In this document: piece after piece, positions 57,864-64,000 of the stretch
How positions within the stretch are numbered: the stretch's first letter is position 1
How the letters are laid out: every line of letters begins with the position of its first letter
Source: Leisingera aquaemixtae
Lineage (GTDB): Bacteria; Pseudomonadota; Alphaproteobacteria; Rhodobacterales; Rhodobacteraceae
Direction: 5' to 3'
Length of the DNA: 64,000 nucleotides
Assembly (NCBI RefSeq): GCF_019801145.1
Contig: NZ_JAHVJQ010000001.1
Location: forward strand, 620,001-684,000
The notes under the pieces: model-generated
Database searches by the model: none
Told to the model about the DNA's origin: nothing
The model's input: the letters and a program-made list of their open reading frames with translations, nothing else
Made by a program: the position numbers and the translations under genes

Positions 57864-58634
57864 TCAGGACCGGGCCATCGCCTCCATCGCCTGCCGCGTC
57901 TCCTCATCCGCCGGAAACAGCATCTCGATCCTCAGCTCGGACATCATCAGATCGCCGGTGCCGCCGAACTGGGTGATGGTCGAGAAGAACGACAGCACCT
58001 GCCCGTCCATCCTGTAGCGCGCCGGGATCACCGCCGGCAGCGCGGCCTCCGGTACCGCGCCCTGGGCCGCCGCATTGGCCTGCAGCCGTGCCACTGCCCG
58101 CTCCAGCACCGGATCGGCGCCGGAATGCGCCAGCTCGGTGCGAAGCCGCGCCAGGCTGTGCCGTTCCACTTCCTCCAGATTGTCCAGCGCCGCGCGCAGC
58201 GCTGTATTGTCCAGCAGCGCATCGATCAGGCTGCTGCCCTTGGTGACACCGGCGGCGCCCAGCATCAGTTGCGCCGCCTGGTTCACCTCCAGCAGCTTCC
58301 AGTGCCGGTCGATCATCATCGCAGGATAGGGCGCGTGGCGCTCCAGCATCCGCTCTGCCGCCTGCCTCAGCGGCGCCAGCTCCGCATCGTCCAGCGCCCG
58401 GCTTATATAGGACGGCGCCAGCCCCGCCGCTGTCAGCAGCTGGTTGCGGGCCGCCCCCGGCAGCTGCAGTTCATCACTGAGCCGCAGCACCATGCCGCGG
58501 CTGGGATGAGAGCGGCCGCTTTCCAGAAACGACAGGTGCCGGGCTGAGACCCCGGCCTCCAGCGCCAGCTGCATCTGGCTCATCCGCCGCAGCCCGCGCC
58601 ATTTCTTCAGAACCGCACCAAATGCTTCTGCCAT
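57864..58634 (-). CDS. XRE-family regulator with MmyB-like ligand-binding domain
   Basis: 256 residues. An N-terminal helix-turn-helix (residues 8-62, MSQMQLALEAGVSARHLSFL) is followed by the MLTR/MmyB ligand-binding domain (MMIDRHWKLLEVNQAA, GQVLSFFSTITQFGGTGDLM). Members are typically divergent from the gene they control. Here a membrane protein gene starts 122 bp away in the opposite direction, and a TTACCT palindrome lies in the gap. Confidence 0.9.
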   Translation of the reverse strand: MAEAFGAVLKKWRGLRRMSQMQLALEAGVSARHLSFLESGRSHPSRGMVLRLSDELQLPGAARNQLLTAAGLAPSYISRALDDAELAPLRQAAERMLERHAPYPAMMIDRHWKLLEVNQAAQLMLGAAGVTKGSSLIDALLDNTALRAALDNLEEVERHSLARLRTELAHSGADPVLERAVARLQANAAAQGAVPEAALPAVIPARYRMDGQVLSFFSTITQFGGTGDLMMSELRIEMLFPADEETRQAMEAMARS

Positions 58635-58683
58635 GCTGTGCCTCCGTATTGCGCAGCTTAGGCCGATGCACCCGGAAATTCAC

Positions 58684-58709
58684 TTACCTCCCAGGTAATT
58701 GTTTTACCT
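58684..58709. promoter_or_regulatory. Palindromic operator between the XRE regulator and membrane protein genes
   Basis: TTACCT-CCC-AGGTAA (58684-58698) has perfect 6-bp arms. A further half site TTACCT starts at 58704, exactly 20 bp after the first arm. The site lies 50 bp from the regulator's start and about 50-70 bp from the divergent gene's start. It is the best candidate binding site for the XRE protein. Confidence 0.65.
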
Positions 58710-58756
58710 CCCTGCCCCGCCGCATCCTGCAGGCGGCACAACACAGGAGCCTTCCA

Positions 58757-59191
58757 ATGACCCACGCCGCCGCAACCCGCATGCTCAAGACCGTCTCGAT
58801 CCTCTCCGCCGCCTTCGGCCTCGCGATGGTGCTGGCACTGGCCACGCCGCTGGGCGCGGCACTTGGCCTGTTCATCGACCTTGCCTTCCTGCCCGTGGAC
58901 GGCGCCCAGGCGCTCACCCCCGGGCCGGCCGCGCTGATGACTGCCATCAGCGGCGGGCTGATGTGCGGCTTCTGCGTTCTGATCTACCTGGTGGCAGAGC
59001 ATGTCTTCAGCACCGACCCGGCCCTTGGCCGCCGCCTGCTGATCCCGGCGCTGCTCGCCTGGTACATCCCCGACAGCCTCGGCTCCCTTGCTGCCGGCGC
59101 TTGGTTCAACGTGGTAATGAACACGCCTTTCCTGCTGCTGTTCCTGGCGCCGCTGATGCTGGCCCGCCCCGCCGCCGCGCAAACCGCATAA
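58757..59191 (+). CDS. Membrane protein, four predicted TM segments, divergent from XRE regulator
   Basis: 144 residues from the ATG at 58757 with CAGGAG upstream. Four hydrophobic segments are visible: ILSAAFGLAMVLALATPLGAA; LMTAISGGLMCGFCVLIYLVA; LLIPALLAWYIPDSLGSLAA; VVMNTPFLLLFLAPLMLA. I do not recognise a family. Its position suggests it is the target of the XRE/MmyB-type regulator. A hairpin follows the stop at once. Confidence 0.75.
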   Translation: MTHAAATRMLKTVSILSAAFGLAMVLALATPLGAALGLFIDLAFLPVDGAQALTPGPAALMTAISGGLMCGFCVLIYLVAEHVFSTDPALGRRLLIPALLAWYIPDSLGSLAAGAWFNVVMNTPFLLLFLAPLMLARPAAAQTA

Positions 59192-59219
59192 GAACAGGGG
59201 GCGCACCCGCCCCTTGTTC
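59192..59219 (+). terminator. Probable terminator after the membrane protein gene
   Basis: GAACAGGGGGCG-CACC-CGCCCCTTGTTC, a 12-bp stem with one G-T pair, directly after the stop codon. The following ACCTTTGC gives only a weak T-run. It is followed at once by a copy of the TTTGC-N2-AAATACTC motif. Confidence 0.6.
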
Positions 59220-59222
59220 ACC

Positions 59223-59238
59223 TTTGCAGAAATACTCC
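59223..59238 (+). repeat. Dispersed TTTGC-N2-AAATACTC motif, copy 3
   Basis: TTTGCAGAAATACTCC follows the hairpin after the membrane protein gene, then GGGGTG. Best match to the copy at 3876. Both sit next to a strong hairpin at a gene end. Confidence 0.5.
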
Positions 59239-59296
59239 GGGGTGAATTGGCCAGAGGCCAAGAGGGGCAGCGCCCCTCCCACCTCAAACGCTACCC

Positions 59297-62155
<2,859 letters not shown>

Positions 62156-62243
62156 AATGCCCCCGTACCCGCGCCGCCGAACCCTTGGCGGACGCCCGCC
62201 CTACAGATAGGGAATGCTGTGGAAAACGCCAAGGGCAAAATGA

Positions 62244-62258
62244 GAACATTGCGCGAAC
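62244..62258 (-). promoter_or_regulatory. LexA (SOS) box of uvrA
   Basis: GAAC-ATTGCGC-GAAC (GTTC-N7-GTTC in the uvrA direction) is a perfect match to the alphaproteobacterial SOS consensus, with both half-sites intact. It is 89 bp before the uvrA start. Confidence 0.88.
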
Positions 62259-62414
62259 AGGATGAAGTTTGCTGACAGCAGCTGGCAGCAGGCGGAAAAC
62301 GCGTGTTTGCCTGCCCGGAATCCGGCGCGATTTACGGCGCGCCGCGCCCCGCGCGGCGCCCGGCCCAACGGAAGACGGTACCCAGAAGGGGCCGGTGACG
62401 GGCGGGAGCGGCGC

Positions 62415-63584
62415 CTAGGCCCAGGCCCTCCGCCGCGTGGCCAGCAGCTGATGCACCAGAATGCCCGCCAGGAACAGCACGCAGACCACCAGCATCATGC
62501 CGCCGTAGCCCGCCACTCCCAGCGCCGACAACAGCAGCGGCGTGCCGATCACATTGCCGGCATTGCCTGCCTGCGACATGGCGCCGTTCGACTCGGCCTG
62601 GTCCGCCGCGGTGGTGTTCAGCTGCGGCACTGAGGCAAAGCTGCCGCTCTGCACCAGGCCAAAGGCGGCGGCCAGCGCAAAGCAGGCCAGCCAGTCCCCA
62701 GGCATTGCCCACAGCCACAGGCCCGCTGCCGCACAAAGCGCAAACCCCAGCTGGATCAGCTGCACCGCCGGCATCGCCCGCAGCAGGGCCACACCGATCA
62801 CCATCGACGAGGCGATGGAGATCAGAGGAAACGCCCCCATCACAAAGGCCCGCTGCCCCTCCGGCACATGCGGCGGCAGCACCGTCAGCAGAGCCACAAA
62901 GCAGGTGGTATAGAACAGCCAGCCCGCGGCCGGCGCCAGCTTGAACGGCGAGCGGTAGATGTGCAGATGCAGTGCCGGCAGGTTAGCCAGCTGCGGCATC
63001 GGCTGGCGCGGCGGCACCGGCAGGTCCCGCATCGCCCAGTGCAGCAGCACCGCCAGCGCCGCCATCAGCACCGCATGGGCGGCAAACAGCGCCAGCAGCC
63101 CGCGGGACGCCACCAGCGGCAGGCCCAGCCAATTGAGCAGCGCAAAGGCAACGCCAAAAAACGTGCTCCATACCGTCAGCGCCGTGCCCCGCTGGCGGTC
63201 ATCAGCCAAAAGCGCCATCAGCGTCGGGCCGGCCACCACGATGCCCAGATGCGACAGGCCTTCGGCCACCCGGGTAACCAGGAACAGCCCGTAAGGCAGA
63301 TGCAGCACCTGCAGCGCCGACATCGCGGCGCCGGTCCACAGCGCCCAGACCAGCGCGCGCCGGTAGCCGAAGGCAGAGACAAACAGCCCGGCCACCGCGC
63401 CCATCACGATGCCCAGCACGCCGGTCATCGACACACTCAGGCTCAGCGCCGCGCCGGCCTCGGGGTAAAGTGCGCCAAGCTGTTCAAAGACAACCGAAAC
63501 CTTGCCGTATTGCGCCGCCGCGCCAAGGCCGGCGGCCCAGACCGCCAGGATCGCGCCCCAGCGGGTTTTCCCGGATGCCATCAT
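62415..63584 (-). CDS. Major facilitator superfamily transporter
   Basis: 389 residues with about 12 hydrophobic segments. Motif-A-like GLFVSAFGYRRALVWAL lies after TM2, and VTRVAEGLSHLGIV in TM4 is typical of MFS drug/metabolite exporters. The substrate is unknown. An alternative ATG is one codon later (63581). It ends 259 bp before uvrA and is transcribed in the same direction, but the uvrA LexA box in that gap implies a separate uvrA promoter. Confidence 0.85.
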   Translation of the reverse strand: MMASGKTRWGAILAVWAAGLGAAAQYGKVSVVFEQLGALYPEAGAALSLSVSMTGVLGIVMGAVAGLFVSAFGYRRALVWALWTGAAMSALQVLHLPYGLFLVTRVAEGLSHLGIVVAGPTLMALLADDRQRGTALTVWSTFFGVAFALLNWLGLPLVASRGLLALFAAHAVLMAALAVLLHWAMRDLPVPPRQPMPQLANLPALHLHIYRSPFKLAPAAGWLFYTTCFVALLTVLPPHVPEGQRAFVMGAFPLISIASSMVIGVALLRAMPAVQLIQLGFALCAAAGLWLWAMPGDWLACFALAAAFGLVQSGSFASVPQLNTTAADQAESNGAMSQAGNAGNVIGTPLLLSALGVAGYGGMMLVVCVLFLAGILVHQLLATRRRAWA

Positions 63585-63712
63585 GACCGCTGCCCCTGAT
63601 TGTTCTTGTTCTGCTTCTGGTTACCCCGGCGCGTGCCGGGAGGCCAGAGCGCAGCGTGAACTAATAGCACATCCCGCAGCCCGGTCCGCGCCCCGCCGCC
63701 GGTTCGGCGCGC

Positions 63713-63742
63713 AAAAAAGGCGGCCCGTTACAGGCCGCCTTT
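63713..63742 (-). terminator. Terminator of lpd
   Basis: Read on the minus strand, AAAGGCGGCC-TGTAACG-GGCCGCCTTT is followed by six T in all. It lies 27 bp beyond the lpd stop. Confidence 0.85.
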
Positions 63743-63768
63743 CCAAACTCCGGCTTTGCCGGGGCTGC

Positions 63769-64000
63769 TTACATATGGATCACCCGGCCGTAGGCGTCGA
63801 GCACCGATTCATGCATCATCTCGCTCAGCGTCGGATGCGGGAAGACGGTGTTCATCAGGTCTTCCTCGGTGGTCTCCAGCTGGCGGCCCACCACATAGCC
63901 CTGGATCATCTCGGTCACCTCGGCGCCAACCATGTGGGCGCCCAGCAGCTCGCCGGTCTTGGCGTCGAAGACGGTTTTCACCATGCCCTCGGCCTCACCC
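63769..64000 (-). CDS. lpd: Dihydrolipoyl dehydrogenase, C-terminal part
   Basis: About 76 codons are visible, open to the end of the window, so most of the gene lies outside. The fragment is the dimerisation domain of the flavoprotein: LLGAHMVGAEVTEMI, then the active-site segment FPHPTLSEMMHE with the catalytic His and Glu. It is the E3 component that reoxidises lipoamide in 2-oxoacid dehydrogenase complexes. Which complex it serves cannot be told from this part. Confidence 0.92.
   Translation of the reverse strand, partial: GEAEGMVKTVFDAKTGELLGAHMVGAEVTEMIQGYVVGRQLETTEEDLMNTVFPHPTLSEMMHESVLDAYGRVIHM

Overview
This 64 kb window is GC-rich, gene-dense chromosomal DNA from an alphaproteobacterium, almost certainly a Roseobacter-group member of the Rhodobacteraceae (Leisingera/Phaeobacter/Ruegeria-like; the genus is an inference). 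Support comes from the trpGDC-moaC-moeA-lexA-comEC gene order, a gene-transfer-agent style holin/endolysin pair, a DMSP-lyase-type cupin, GAAC-N7-GAAC LexA boxes and Hint-domain secreted proteins. No tRNA, rRNA, CRISPR array, transposase or prophage was seen. Nearly all of it reads as core chromosome.

Layout. 0-11.3 kb, mostly plus strand: the end of an aminotransferase, the periplasmic foldase ppiD, trpE, a minus-strand divergent polysaccharide deacetylase, then a tightly overlapped trpG-trpD-ung-trpC run followed by moaC, moeA and the SOS repressor lexA. 11.3-25.2 kb: comEC (minus), gltX and gltA (plus), then a long minus-strand run of murI, argC, ccmE, endolysin, holin, ccmF, ccmH and a PaaG-like isomerase, with an acyltransferase and a DMSP-lyase-like cupin upstream. 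25.5-30 kb: a fused indolepyruvate ferredoxin oxidoreductase divergent from a LysR regulator, with a LysR-type operator between them. 30-38.8 kb: a candidate small RNA, an MscS channel, an Omp85-type barrel, purL, a Cys-rich protein, bolA-grxD (Fe-S trafficking), and zapA with a coiled-coil partner. 39-46.5 kb: tkt, a lower-GC orphan gene, a DUF808 membrane protein, gap, a 47-residue membrane peptide, coaD, a CBS protein and a LysR regulator. 46.6-55.6 kb: valine catabolism genes mmsA, acyl-CoA dehydrogenase, HIBCH and mmsB, interrupted by a desaturase, an L,D-transpeptidase and an OGT/SPINDLY-like glycosyltransferase. 55.8-64 kb: a Hint/choice-of-anchor secreted protein, a small periplasmic protein, a divergent XRE regulator/membrane protein pair with a palindromic operator, uvrA with a LexA box, an MFS transporter and the end of lpd.

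Functional links. lexA and uvrA both carry perfect GAAC-N7-GAAC boxes, so two SOS genes sit at opposite ends of the window. ung, inside the trp run, adds a third repair gene without a recognised box. The four valine genes can be ordered as consecutive catabolic steps from isobutyryl-CoA to propionyl-CoA, except for the methacrylyl-CoA hydratase step. bolA and grxD form a typical iron-sulfur pair.

Most interesting points: the phage-derived lysis cassette embedded between cytochrome c maturation genes; ung translationally coupled within the trp genes; the orphan lower-GC gene at 41.1-41.9 kb; the candidate sRNA at about 30.15-30.23 kb; the helically phased repeats upstream of gap; and several well-formed operators that pair regulators with neighbouring genes. 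I see no clear wholly new multi-gene system.
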